Below are positions 11,106 through 22,835 of a DNA stretch of 64,000 bases, piece by piece. Each line of letters begins with the position of its first letter. Position 1 is the stretch's first letter. The notes below the pieces were generated by a model. The model was not told where the DNA came from. It saw nothing but the letters and a program-made list of their open reading frames with translations, and searched no databases. A program made the position numbers and the translations under genes. The stretch is taken from positions 1,701,001 through 1,765,000 of the forward strand of contig JAYJMM010000004.1 in assembly GCA_037349105.1 (NCBI GenBank). The letters are read 5' to 3'. This DNA comes from Limnomonas spitsbergensis (lineage: Eukaryota > Chlorophyta > Chlorophyceae > Chlamydomonadales).

Positions 11106-11345
11106 TTTTGTGAAGTGAAGTTTTTACAGTCCAACGGGGCATCACATTTGATGCATGGGACTTGTGCCCGTAAACCGTGACAGGCACTAAATACGCTAGG
11201 ACAGCGAGCGAAAACCAGTGACCCCCCTGGGCAAGCAACCAACACACAACCACTGAGCAGTAGCGTGGGAATGAACCTTATAGTGCAGAAGATTAGCCCC
11301 AGCCATAGAACATGACGTGGGTGCAAAAGAGTTCGGTTGGACGCC
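11106..11345 (+). repeat. Dispersed repeat family R1, long copy
   Basis: About 235 bp aligned by eye with 23884-24117, with high identity including CAGTGACCCCCCTGGGCAAG and a shared tail GTGGGTGCAAAAGAG. No coding content or clear terminal repeats seen. Class unknown. Confidence 0.75.
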
Positions 11346-13956
11346 TCCTAGGAAAATTAAGAAGGAAAGGAGAAGATCTAAGTGAAATATAAGTATGTGT
11401 AAAAACTGTGTGATGCGTGAGCGACACTTCAATGAGATTAAGTGTTTAAAAAAAATGTGAAATGGGTGAGGTACTATGTGTTGTGTAACTTAAGTGAGTT
11501 AAGTGTTTAAAAAGTGTGAAATTTGTTGTATAATTATTGAGATGAGTACCGGGTGTGAAACTTCTGTAAGTGAGCGATTTCAATGTTGCATAAGTAATCT
11601 AGAAACAAAGATGAGACCAGAGAAAGGAATTGTGATAATCAAGGGGACAGTCTTCCCATCAAGGACTGTTAGTCAAATCTCCCGCAAAATTCCCCCTGAA
11701 CCTGACAAATGAGGTCAAAACTCATGCGGCCACCTCCACCCCATCCACAAAGAGCCGAGCACGCGTGAAAAACACCCTCAACTTCATTTCCTTGGCAAAC
11801 TGGAACTTGGGCCAGAGGGTCAAAGCATAGAACAGTTCGAGGCTCTCCCTCTCGCCGACGCTGTGTCGGAACTCGAAACGGTGTTGTGGTAGCAGATGGT
11901 GCGCAGAACCGCCATAAGTCAATGACATAACACTCTTGGGAGGGGAGTTCCAACAGCCCGGGTGTACAACCAAGAACAAAGGAAGGGAGTATGGAAGGGA
12001 GGTGCAAAGGGGGGTAAAGAGGGGAATTAATGAGGGTTATGTGGGAAGGGGGTGCGGGACGCACGATGAGGCGGAGTCTTATGCATGTGGATGGGGATGT
12101 GAATTACAGGTGGGAGTCACAGGTGGGAGTAATGGAAGGGCGGTACAGAATGGTGCAGCATAGGGGACTAGGGGAGTAATTGAGGGGATTGTTACTTGTC
12201 TAGACAGACAGAGTATCACCGCATTGGGAGCCTGAGCTACCACCAATCCACATGCACATGATGCTTCACTCAGGTGGGCACTTGGCAGGGGGGTCAGAGG
12301 GAGGACCTCCACCTTCTTGTGAGGGTGACCTGATGTCTGGACGGAGGTTGCATGGAGCATTCATAAACTCAGCTGTATAGGAGCCCCAACAGGATGAAGG
12401 CATGGGGGGACACAAAACAGCCTGGCTTTATTGGCAGTTGATGGCTTGTGTGTTCACAGATGAGGGTGTGTGTGTGTGTGGCAACATACCAGTGCGCCAA
12501 TGGTTCCTTCTCCCCCTCCTCCCTCCCCTGATTCCTCTGACCACCATGATGCCGCGGGTGGCCAGGCAGTCTTTGAGCGCTTCGCGTCCCGGCCCTCGCA
12601 TGTAACAAGGTGGTTCATGGTTGGGAGGTGGTTGGACGTTGGTTGGACGGCGGTTGGAATGGCCATATTTTAGAGCCCCTGGCGTCCCGGCCCTCTTATC
12701 ACCTACGGTCACAAGGTAGTTGATGGTGATTTTCGGCGGAAGAGGGGGGTGTCAAGCGTTTAAAGGAGGTGGTTTATGGCGGGCAGTACAAACAAAGAAT
12801 GGGACCCATCAGCTTGAAGGATTGCGTATTTGCGTCCACTTCCATAGTTCCATAGGGGCAGCCCCTCAATTGCCAGCTGGCCCAGCTGCAACACAACATA
12901 GTCAGAGGGACGTCAAGAGGCCTGACTGAGTAGCTTGCAACATCTGAGTCGCCCGAAGGCCTTCGCTCCAGCGTGAATTTGGCAAGGGTCAGTACTGCTC
13001 CAGCATAATCAACGATCAAGGCACACACAACAGCCATGCTTGTTAGGCGTTATCTAGGTCAGGGTACGTTCTGCATCAAACAGTAGGCCCCGCCCGGTGA
13101 CAGACCTAGAGCAGCCTCAGAGCTACCGTAACCATAAAGTTCAGTATACCCGTCTCGTTCCGGCTGGCCCTACTCACTGATGAATTGAGGCCCACACTCG
13201 ATGACTCATGTCAATTGTTTGTGTCATTTATCACATGATGGTGTCAGCTTGTGCTCAGTGTAATTCCTTCAGTAACGGCAGGCAACTCGGGTGCCCCACT
13301 GCCGAAGGCCTGATTGCCCCCCAAACTTGACCGACCTCAGGCCATGTTCAGGCAGCACACATGTCTGGCCATACCTGGGCCTCTATCCAAGGGGGTGCAA
13401 TGTAACTGAAGTACTACCAAACGTGTAGTTTAACTCACTGAAAAGAAGATGCTTGCGTCTTGCCCACTCTCTCTCTGCCCTCCCATGCACTTGTAATTTA
13501 AGAGTGATAAATACATTTATGACATGCATGCAGTTAAATTGAAGGGCGCTTCCCTCCCTTGCTTTGTTGTAACATTCAGGGTTTAGGGGGACACATCATA
13601 TCCAGTTTCTGTCAGTGCTCAGTACCAACATAACACCTTCAGTATATCGCCCTATTACCGTCGGCGGGCCGCCCTGCTGCCAAAAGCATGGATGGGACCT
13701 ACCTTGGACAGGCCTACGGACGGAGTTAAGCTGAGTAAAGATATTCAAGGACACAAGGATCACTGTGCCTCTCACACAGGTAGGACAACAAGGAACAAAT
13801 GAAAATCCAACTCACTACGAAGGGTAGGAGGGGCTGGAGGGTAAGCCGGGGAGGCCGGAGAGGTCCAGGGGCAAGGAGGGAAGGAGGAGGAGCGGCCCAA
13901 TTAATGGGAGTGGCCCACCTGGGAGGGAGGCAAGAGTTTGACATGGGCAATGGCCG

Positions 13957-13999
13957 GCAGGGGGGGGCAGAGGGGGGAGACGGCAGGGGGGGGACAACA
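13957..13999 (+). other. G-tract cluster (possible G-quadruplex)
   Basis: Three runs of six to eight G within about 40 nt, in a purine-rich region. Sufficient G-runs for a quadruplex on the plus strand. No nearby gene start supports a function. Confidence 0.4.
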
Positions 14000-14070
14000 G
14001 GGCACATGAGCGTGGCCCTCTCCCACTGGATGGCTGTCCCATGCTCCTCCCTCTACACAAACACATATGA

Positions 14071-14182
14071 GGCACCGTGTCTTACTCCATGGCTGTCCCC
14101 TGCCCCGCCCTCCACGGCACATATGGGGCACCGTGTCGTACTCCATGGCTGTCCCCTGCCCCGCCCTCCACGGCACATACTC
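14071..14182. repeat. 56-bp tandem duplication
   Basis: Two adjacent near-identical copies of a unit of about 56 bp starting GGCACCGTGTC and containing TACTCCATGGCTGTCCCCTG. Confidence 0.8.
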
Positions 14183-14376
14183 CGTCCCGCCATGCACACA
14201 CACATGCACACTGCACTTTGGCTGATCATTGTCCCGCTCCAAGGTTGCACTCTTCGTCAATGACTCCACCAGCAGCACCGGCCTTTACAGTCTCTTGAGC
14301 CTGAGGCAGTGTGGGGGGAGGTTTGCAGGCATCAGGGCAGGTTTGGCCTGAGTAGCCACTTGAGCAACCCAACGGG

Positions 14377-14410
14377 CAGGGTGTGTGGAGGAGTTCCTCC
14401 ACACACCCTG
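14377..14410. repeat. Perfect 16-bp palindrome with 2-nt spacer
   Basis: Arm CAGGGTGTGTGGAGGA, spacer GT, then the exact reverse complement. No adjacent coding sequence explains it as a terminator. Confidence 0.8.
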
Positions 14411-16324
14411 GGGTCGTGATATTTGTGCGCATGAGGTTTTAGGGGCAACTGCTGATACAGAGTTGAGAGGCACAGCCTCCCTTGCAGTCGCTTGACTAGC
14501 CACCACACGGAGCTTCCGAGCAGACGGCTAGAAATGCCTTTTCAGGCAGGCGGCAGCTGTCCCAGGCTCATGAGAGCGTACGCCCGTTGGGTAGCATGCA
14601 TGGGGCAGCAACAGGCATGTGCTCTCAGGAAAGGCATGTGTGCACCCTGGGTAGGGGAGCGTGCCTCCCCCTCAACATTTTTTCTTCCTGTCTGCGTTTT
14701 GGCTTTAGTCAAGCACAAAGCTCTTCGGCCAGTGGCTGGAGAGTGGAGACGCACCCCTACCCTGCAGAGAACGCTAGGCCCTACACCCCATATATGCTGA
14801 GAACCATAGGCCCTAAACCCTATACTGTATAGGTCCCCTTGACCACATACCTGTAGGAACCCTATGCCTAAGACTGACCCTTTAAATAATGTTTCTCTAT
14901 CTAAAAGACATCCACCCTTCACAGCCTATGGGCCTCCCATATGCGTCCTAACCCCAAAATGTGCAGGTAAATCCACTCGGGTCGGGCAGCAGAACAGAGC
15001 AGCAGGAATGCCTCTCTGCACATGGGCCTGATCCCTCAACGGACATTGTCCTTGCACATGGGTTACAAGGGGTCCGGGGGTTATGGGCCTTGAGCAAGCA
15101 GACAAGCAGTGCCGTCATAGACCTGCTCTCCCTGAAAGAGCATCGCGCTATGCGCATTTCTCTCCCCGACTGAGACGCATCTGCCCACCCCACATAGGTG
15201 TGCTTGTGGCGCACAGCCCTTCTTCCAATTGGCCGATTTGTTGTGGCCCCGAGTGTGCGCCGGAATCGGCCCAGCCCCTCACCTGTGGACGCCTGGATTG
15301 GGTCACCAGCATGCGGCAGTCATGACTTCTGCAGAGTCGCGACGAAACAGAAGCGAGAGTAGGATCACAAAAATAATATTGGCTGCTCGCCTGCTCAATT
15401 GCATTGTGTCTGAGTGAGGTCGGAGAGTGGGATGAGAGGATGAGAGGTGCGGGTGCAGCACTGGTTCACAAGTTCTAAGACATGTCGTGGCCTATACACT
15501 TGAAAATACCCTCACTGGAACCAGCTGGAGGACAGGATGCCGAATCCGGGGTGGTATAAATTTAAAAGTCAGCAGAGGGAGGCCCGATTGTTTCGTGAGT
15601 GGTACATCTACTCCAGACTGGTAGATCCACGACTCTGGGGTGTGGACACAGGGGCACCCCTGCAAGGGGGTCCACACTGCACCAGTCTTGGCGATTGGCA
15701 TTTCTGTGGATGCATACTCTTTGTGGATGCATACTCTCAGTTTTCTAAGGCCTTAATCTAACTTTTCGCGCATGAGTTATTGCGGCCGTGCTTGTTGGTC
15801 GTATGCCTTTCCTATTCCTGCTCGCCTTTTCTCAGCTGCCGACGAGGGCCATATGCGCACCCGGGCTGTTTTTTTGTGTGTTAGCGTCTCAGGTTTTCTA
15901 GGGTTGGGCGGCCGGCCTCACATCATGTAAAGTCAAAAGACAAGTAATCAGAGGTGCTGCTGCGCAGCATGAAAAACGGCAGAGCAGTCGGGTATTTGAC
16001 TTTTCAGAGAGCAGGCGCAGGTGCGGACAGCGAAAGGGGTCACCTGGACCCCCTCACCCCCTCGCCCGTGTTGCAGGCTTTCAAAATATGTGTCACAACT
16101 CTATCGCTGGCTGAGTGCGTGTGGTTAATTATGCGTATCTAATTGCGTATAGAGAAGCGAAGTTGAAGCTGTCGCGTGGCACCTTACGTCATCCGCTGTG
16201 AGATCCAGCCTTGGTAGCTGAATTTCTCATTTCTGCACCTGGGCCTTTGAGGTCTGACAGGAATAACCTTTATAAATACATTCAATAGATTTGCGCTGAG
16301 TGCGTAAATTTTCCTGGGCGTTCC

Positions 16325-16400
16325 AGAAAGATCGGGCTGACGGACAGATAGACTGACTGACGGACTGACGGACGGAAGGACGGACGGACGGACGGATACG
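16325..16400. repeat. GACG/GACT tetranucleotide microsatellite
   Basis: Degenerate array of GACG, GACT and GAAG tetranucleotides about 330 bp upstream of the MYND gene start. Confidence 0.75.
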
Positions 16401-16731
16401 GGGTGACTCAGGGAGTCTGGGGGCTTCGCTCCCGCGACCTTCGGCCGCCCGGGGGGGCTCTGCCGAAAAGAAATACTCGGCAAGGACAATTGCAAATAGG
16501 TCCGAGGAACGCATTTTGTATTTCTATTACATTAAATTCAGGCTTTTGCAAGGTTGGGTCGGCTCAGGGGACCCCCCTCAGGGGACCCCCCTCAAACAGA
16601 CAGGCATGCCCAACCGGGGCATGCCCCAGTACGTGCTCTGCTCAGCTACTTCTCAAACTGCTTCGTCGTTTCTAAAATCCTCGCAGAAGTCCCTTGCGCA
16701 CGGCTCAGGGCAGGCATGCCAATGCTTAATC

Positions 16732-18680
16732 ATGGCAGAGATAATCTCTACTAAATCAGGTACTCGTGCAGTGTATACGGAGCAGCCTACGCCCCATTTG
16801 AGAAACCGAGAGGAGAAGGATGTTTTTCGGGAGAGGAGCAGACAAAACAAACATACCCTGCGTCATTTGAAAGAGATTAAAGCAGGTCCCCCTTCCACAT
16901 TCCACGCGTAAGTCTGTCCTCCGCAAGCGCGTCCCCTGCGCTGGTCTATCCTTTCCCAGGCGTGGGTGGCAATTCTTGACTGTACATTTCCTTGCCACAG
17001 TCCTAACGGAAGAAGCTCTCTCAATGACGGTGCTCGGTCACATCAGCCTCCTAAACAGCCAGTTGCAGAGGAGGAGGATGAAAAGGAGCAGTTAGGAGAG
17101 AGGAAAGAGGCTCGGCCGGTAGTGCCCACATGGCCTCCACACATGCCCATCCCAGCCCACAAGGACATAATTAGGACGCGTGAGCAGCGTGCCATAGACA
17201 TAGAGAATGTGAGAATACAGAAGAAGCTCACAGAGCTTTACCGGTCCAAAACCATCACCGCGCATGGCGAGGTCAAGGAGATGGGGCCCACTATAGACTG
17301 CAATGACAGGTGCGCATCAGCACATCCACAGCTGCTGGTAACCTCACCCCATACTATTTTAGCCTTACCAATCTGTCACGGTAGCCTTTCTGGATCATCC
17401 CCTTGTCTGCAGGATGCGCCATGTTGCCGTGTCTTGGCCTCTATTAATCAGAATCCCCTACTCTTATGGCCGCCTTGCCAGGTGGTCCAAGAGGTCTTCA
17501 GTATATCAGCCCTCTTCTCAGCCCTCTGGGTCAGCCACGTTGCGACCAGGGTCTTCCAGACCAGCTGCCTCCCCCCCGCAGCGCCCATACAGTGCTCCCC
17601 GGGCTACATCGTCGTTGTCTCAGGGCATCCCCAAGAGCATGCAGGTGGCCATGTGCGCAGGCTGCGGCCAAAAATCCTTCCGCAAAGCAGACGGGCCTGG
17701 CATGATGCCCTGTGAAGGATGTGGCAAGGTGGGTGTCCATCAGAGAAACCTTCAGGTTTCCAGGAGCATCAGGGTTTCCAGGAGCATCAGGGTTTCCAGG
17801 AGCATCAGGGTTTCCAGGAGCATCAGGGTTTCCAGGAGCATCAGACTTCCAGGAGCATCAGGGTTTCCAGGAGCATTAGGGTTTCCAGGAGCATCAGACT
17901 TCCAGGAGCATCAGGCTTCCAGGAGCATCAGGCTTCCAGGAGCATCTGGGCTTCCAGGAGCATTTGACGACTCCTCAGGAAAAGGGACTCCTGCTGGGGA
18001 TACGGTACAGTGGTACAACACTGGTGGCATCCATTCCTGAAGGATGAGATATCGCACCCACCAAACGATCCTCTCTCCCCCCCTGTCTAAATTGCTGGAC
18101 ACCATATTCATGGCTTCATTGCAAGGGAGGGTGACATGGTTTTGGCTGTGCATTGTAGCTTTAATTGAGCGTGCTCATGCCCCACCAGCCCCATGCGGCC
18201 GTGCACTCAGCTGAGCCCAGTGGATAAGCACTGCTCTAAACCTACACGCGTTCTGACCGTTTGTGTGCTTGTGACAGCCCCAGTGCTCTTGGCAGTGCGT
18301 GATGCTCCAGTGCGCTCTTGCAGGTATTCTATTGCTCGGATACCTGCCGGAAGACAGACTTACAGTCGCACAAGGCAGTGTGCAAGTTCCAGTCCACAGG
18401 CTTCTGGCAGCCCTACGGCCGGCGGCCAGAGGACGACTACTGGGTGAACAACGCAGCCATGGCCGAGGCACGTCGTGAGCTGAAAGAACGGAAATCGCTC
18501 AACCAGAAGATGTCCTACGAGGATGAGCTTGAGGAGCAGGCGCGCATGGACGAGGTTATCAAGGTGGCGAAGGCCAAGGAAAAGGTGGCGATGGCCAAGC
18601 AAGCCAAGATTGAATACAACGCTTACTGGGGTCTTGATGGGCCCAGGCCGTGCTTGTATAGTGCAGGGAAGAAAGTGTAA
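16732..18680 (+). CDS. MYND zinc-finger protein (4 exons, 385 aa)
   Basis: Exons 16732-16907, 17001-17309, 17413-17728 and 18324-18680 join in frame (1,158 nt) from ATG (MAEIISTKSG) to TAA. Residues 243-287 form a MYND finger: C-x2-C (243/246), C-x2-C (262/265), then VFYCSDTCRK (C271, C275) and H283/C287. All metal ligands are present, and intron 3 splits the finger. MYND fingers usually bind Pro-rich peptides. A charged helical stretch lies before it (TREQRAIDIENVRIQKKLTE, about 125-145), then a Ser/Pro/Arg-rich linker. After it comes a basic-acidic coiled-coil-like tail (RRELKERKSLNQKMSYEDEL; KVAKAKEKVAMAKQ). The overall family is not recognised; the helical stretch vaguely recalls CFAP97-type ciliary proteins, which is weak. 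Exon 3 could use a later acceptor. Confidence 0.8.
17755..17970 (+). repeat. 18-bp minisatellite inside MYND intron 3
   Basis: About a dozen units of GGAGCATCAGGGTTTCCA with variants that lose GGGTTT or change bases. It lies entirely within the intron, so the frames that read through it are not coding. Confidence 0.9.
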
Positions 18681-19958
18681 ATTTAGTTGAAATTGGCATA
18701 AATTACCTATTTGTGTGTTCCGTGTGTTTCATGAGTTGCGAAGTCCCTGATGGTTACAGTATTTTTACAAGCCCAACCAAACATTATTAGCAGGAATTGG
18801 GAATTGTGGTACTGTAAAATCGTACATACCACTACTGGCTACAAGAAATAAAGTACATGGAACATTCATGTTATGTGCTCGGTTATGTGAGGAGGTTTCC
18901 TAGAGATGTTGACTTGATTGTTACGCCTCCTTATCACTTTGTAGTCTGATACGAATATGAGGGTTTCAGCTTCACTAAGATGGCTCAATTTTCTGAAGTC
19001 AGACAGCCATTTGGGCACTTGATAAGGTGGATTGATGAATCCTCTGAAGTCCATATCTCCTTTCTGGACGCTCTGTCGGCTCCAGTTATTTCCCCAAGCT
19101 GATAAGGCTGTACTGGTCAGGCCAGGAGTGCAAGACCCTAGAGATATAAATACATAATTCATACAGGGCAAGCATGCAAACATGACATCAAGCAGGGCCT
19201 CTCACTTCCAAACCGATGTGGATACGAAACCAGCCCACCACATAAAACCTCCCTTATATCGAAGCTGACAAAAGTATGTTGGCACAGGGACACGAATTGG
19301 ACGGACTTGGTTCCTAGCTACAGCAATCCCCACAGGAGGAAAGATCCCGCATGAGACAGGACTGATCTGCCTTGAACAGTCGCTTACAGCATGCACAATT
19401 GCAAGCTGGTCATGCAAGCGACAGAAAATTATGCTAATTCTCGCGCTTGCAGAAAAAATAAGGCGGCCCCAAATCTCACTGCAGTGGTGTATGATGTCGT
19501 CACCTGGCAGATGGCAATCCAGTATGCCCATAACTCAAAAGAGAATGCACGGGTAGCATAAAAATAATCAGAATGCATTTGCTTGCATGCCCGCACTCCC
19601 AGTAGGCCAGGGGCATTTGCTCCCGGCCACAACATCGTTTAAGTATAAGCAAGCCTCCAGGTGAACAGGTCCCAGTTTTGATTCCAATTTTCAATGCACT
19701 CGGGTTGTCATGTTCAGACTTCAGAGGAGGGCACAACCTGATAAGCAGGTCCCTCCTGCCTAGATGATAGTCAGGTCCCTCCCTCCTTGATGATACACAC
19801 GGCTACATCTTTCTGCTATCTGGCAGCTTGATCCCTGAAGCAAATCCACATCAGGGATGTTTCAATGTTTATAAGCAGGGCCAAGGACAATGCCTGGCCC
19901 TTGCATCTATACCCGGCTTCCTACCCTGGCCTGGTAAACAGCATCCCCCTCATGTACC
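18681..19958. other. Intergenic stretch, nothing recognised
   Basis: The 3' flank of the MYND gene and the 3' flank of the convergent membrane-protein gene. Short frames only; no RNA gene or repeat identified. Confidence 0.4.
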
Positions 19959-22835
19959 CTATACGACTTCAGGTTTTGAGATGGCTGCCCTGCGGGTCGT
20001 ATCTGCCGTTCGCTGCTTCCATGTGGCCAGTAGAGAAGCCAGCACCGAAATGAGCGCCAGAAACACAGCCAGGAAGGATATGGTTCTGCGCTCTTCCTGC
20101 GTAAGGGGGTTTTCACAAGTTATAAAAGAACAGCAGCATCTGACAGACCTATTCTGTTGGGAGAGCTGTACAAGGCAGCATGCAGAGGGGCACTGAAAGG
20201 GAGCAAGGCTAAGTCATATTTCTTCGTTCCCTTATGGTGCCGCTAGCAAAAGTGCCCCAGGCTCGTTAGCCGCTACATGCATGAGCGATCCCTCACCACT
20301 GCAGACACAATGACCGCCCCTAACAGCGATGCCCCCCTTAGTGCCAGCTTGGCCGACGGCGTCGTCATTCTCTCGTCGAGCAGCAGCTGGCAGCCCGTCA
20401 ACAGCGTGAACGCAAAGCAGGCCGTGAGCATGATCTCCACCGCAGGCACCGAGAGCTCATGATCCACCTGTGACAGATGTTACCGAGAAACAACATCGGG
20501 TTACGAGGCTCTCTGCAATTGGAGCCACACTCGGAACAAAAAAGGACAACGTGAAGTATGATACAAAAAGGACAGAACGTGACATTGGCTTGTTTCATTC
20601 CATGGGGAAGCCTTGCTTGCAGATTTTTTTCGCCGGCGAGCATATCCCCCACGATGCAAAATCTCATGGCTGCCCTCTGTAAGGCGTGAAGACGCCTTGC
20701 TATGGGGACCCTTTGGGTCCCTATCTGGTGCAAGGATTTTCATGATCTGAAATACAGCTTGAAATACAGGAAAAGATGGTTGGTGGTCCAAGCGTTCCTG
20801 CCGGTCACATAGGAAAGTAGGAAACGCACGCTCTCCTCCCCCGTTCCCTGCCCCGTCACGCACCAGCTCCTTGCCTTCCATGCACATGAAGCCGAGCAGT
20901 AACACGGGCACAGCCGGGATTGTGTTCTGCATGAAGGCCACCGTGCTGGCGGACAGCTGGGCCTCCTCGTCGGCCACATCTCTGATCCTCGATACCAGCC
21001 ACATGTCTGTGCGGTGGGGGCAACGTGAGTGTGGGAGCAAAGCAAGTCAAACGTGAATGAGGCCACCCACGTTCCGAGAGGTAATGAGATGTGGTGGGCA
21101 AAAAGGTTGACAATGAGTACTCCAGGCACCAAGAGATATCGAAAGGCCCCCAATTTCATTCCCTGGCCATCCTTCCCTGGCCATTCAGTTCCCTGACCTT
21201 CCTTGGCCTTCCCTGGCCATTCAGTTCCCTGACCCTCCTTGTTGCTGCTTGTGGCTCACCTGTCAGTCTGTCCCCCAGGCTGGCATCCACCCTGAGATGC
21301 CTCCACACACACTCAGCCGCCTTGCTGATGGACCAGAGCAACAGCATCAGGACCCCCACTGGCACCTTGTCTCTATCAAACAACAGCTCCAAAACTGAAA
21401 ATCGAAATGAGTTTTGAGGTCAGCTCAACAGAAAGAAGAGAATGACCATCCATGACAGTGCAGCAGGAAAATATTAAGTCGAAAGGCAAACGCCATGCAC
21501 TGTTCGGAGGACAGATGCAGGCGGCAAAGCTGCAGCTGTTTTCATTGTTTGCCTCTTGGTCAGCATCCCTAACGACAGTGGGCTATAAGTCATCACTGTC
21601 TTTGCCTTCCATTTAAAGTCCCACCTCCGGCTCCGAATCCCACTGCCAGCGCCGTCTTGGCCTCCTTGCTCGGGGGCACCCCGCTGAGCAGGTATGCAAC
21701 ACTGGCCTCTATCGCAGCTCCTCCGGCTGTCGTCCACACAATCACCACGTTCACACTGTTGTGGTGCAGTGCCGAGAAAGTGCACAGCATCTGCATGGGG
21801 GGACAGCATCAGGGATGTCCCAGAACAAACCTAAATTTGAGGGGGAAACGATTGGGGACAAATTCATGTTCAAACACAAGCACCACCGGGATCGAGCAAA
21901 GCAGTAAATGCGGATCTACCAAAGATCGGTGTTTGCATCTATGAGGCTTTTGCTGCCTTGACGAGTGCCGCCCATACCTGCGATGCATACAGGACAATAC
22001 GGACGCTGCTCCCTTTCAGCCCGGCCAGGTTAACTTGCATGCGCTCAAAGACATCATACTGGCTTGCCAGGTGCAAGCCCCCAGCCGCAGACAGCATGTG
22101 TAGGAAGGTCAACACAGCAGGCGTCTGCATGGACTGGAATGAAACCTGCAGGAGAACAGGGGAGAAATTTCAGGGGCGGCTGACAAAGCTGAGCTCTGAA
22201 ATATGCAGGAGGCTTTCTTCTCCATATCTTGTGTTGACCATAAAGACCCAGCATGAGGCATATCCCTGATTTCATCTGAGAATTTACTGATCCCCTTTGA
22301 ATTTCTACCTTGATGAGAACGTAGCTGCTGGCTTGGCATACGAGGTACAAGCCCATGTACACGTACACCAAGGAGTCCTTCAGCAGCTGACCAAAAGCGA
22401 CAAACTCGGGGTCCACCTTGATCTTTCGCTGCTTCCTCTGCTTCACACGAGCTGTATCCACCTGGAAAGGGTCCTGGCCTTTTCCTGCCTACATGCACCA
22501 TGCACTAGGTGATTGACATTGCCACATCCTAGCTAAGGAAGGATCTCAAATTTTGTTGAGCCGGTCAGGCTTTCAAGATAACTCCCATTCAGACACGGTC
22601 GTGCAGTAGGGCCTCATGCACTCAGGGTTGGGGGAAAGGAATGCAGATCTAACAAGTCGTTGGTCCAAGTCGGACTCGCCTGCTCCATTGCTTTCGCAAG
22701 GAAATCAGCGCCGCTTCTCCTGAGAGCCTCTCTCCTCGCTTCATCCTCGGTGTTGCTTTCCGCAGGTCCTGCCGATGACGATGCGTGGGGCGTATCATCA
22801 AATGATGCAACTGATTCAGTATTTTCTTCCTTCAT
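19959..22835 (-). CDS. Multi-pass membrane protein, family unknown (8 exons, ~436 aa)
   Basis: Minus-strand exons 22835-22622, 22484-22309, 22145-21978, 21790-21625, 21394-21260, 21006-20864, 20467-20297 and 20096-19959 join in frame. The N-terminal ~85 residues are acidic and Ser-rich (MKEENTESVASFDDTPHASS), followed by a basic stretch (VKQRKQRKIK). Seven or eight hydrophobic segments follow, for example LVYVYMGLYLVCQASSYVLI, NVVIVWTTAGGAAIEASVAY, PVGVLMLLLWSISKAAECVW and TISFLAVFLALISVLASLLA. The C-terminus is short and basic. I do not recognise the family and assign no transport or enzyme role. The exon 1/2 junction is the least certain, and an in-frame upstream ATG at 22961 could lengthen the N-terminus by 42 residues. 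The gene is transcribed toward the MYND gene. Confidence 0.7.

Larger units (their letters stand above)
9004..16731. other. Gene-poor, repeat-rich interval
   Basis: I find no gene I can support in these 7.7 kb. Open frames are short, overlap on both strands and lack recognisable domains or a consistent splice chain. The interval holds dispersed repeats (R1 at 11106; R2-like motifs near 9707, 9860 and 11916), CT-rich tracts near 9352-9377, a GT run near 12465-12480, a G-rich tract, a 56-bp tandem duplication, a perfect hairpin and a GACG microsatellite, listed separately where notable. The last few hundred bases probably hold the promoter of the MYND gene. Confidence 0.5.

Noticed and set aside
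17414..18040. 208-codon plus frame running through the 18-bp minisatellite
   Set aside because: The MYND finger requires splicing from 17728 to 18324; the minisatellite part is intronic.
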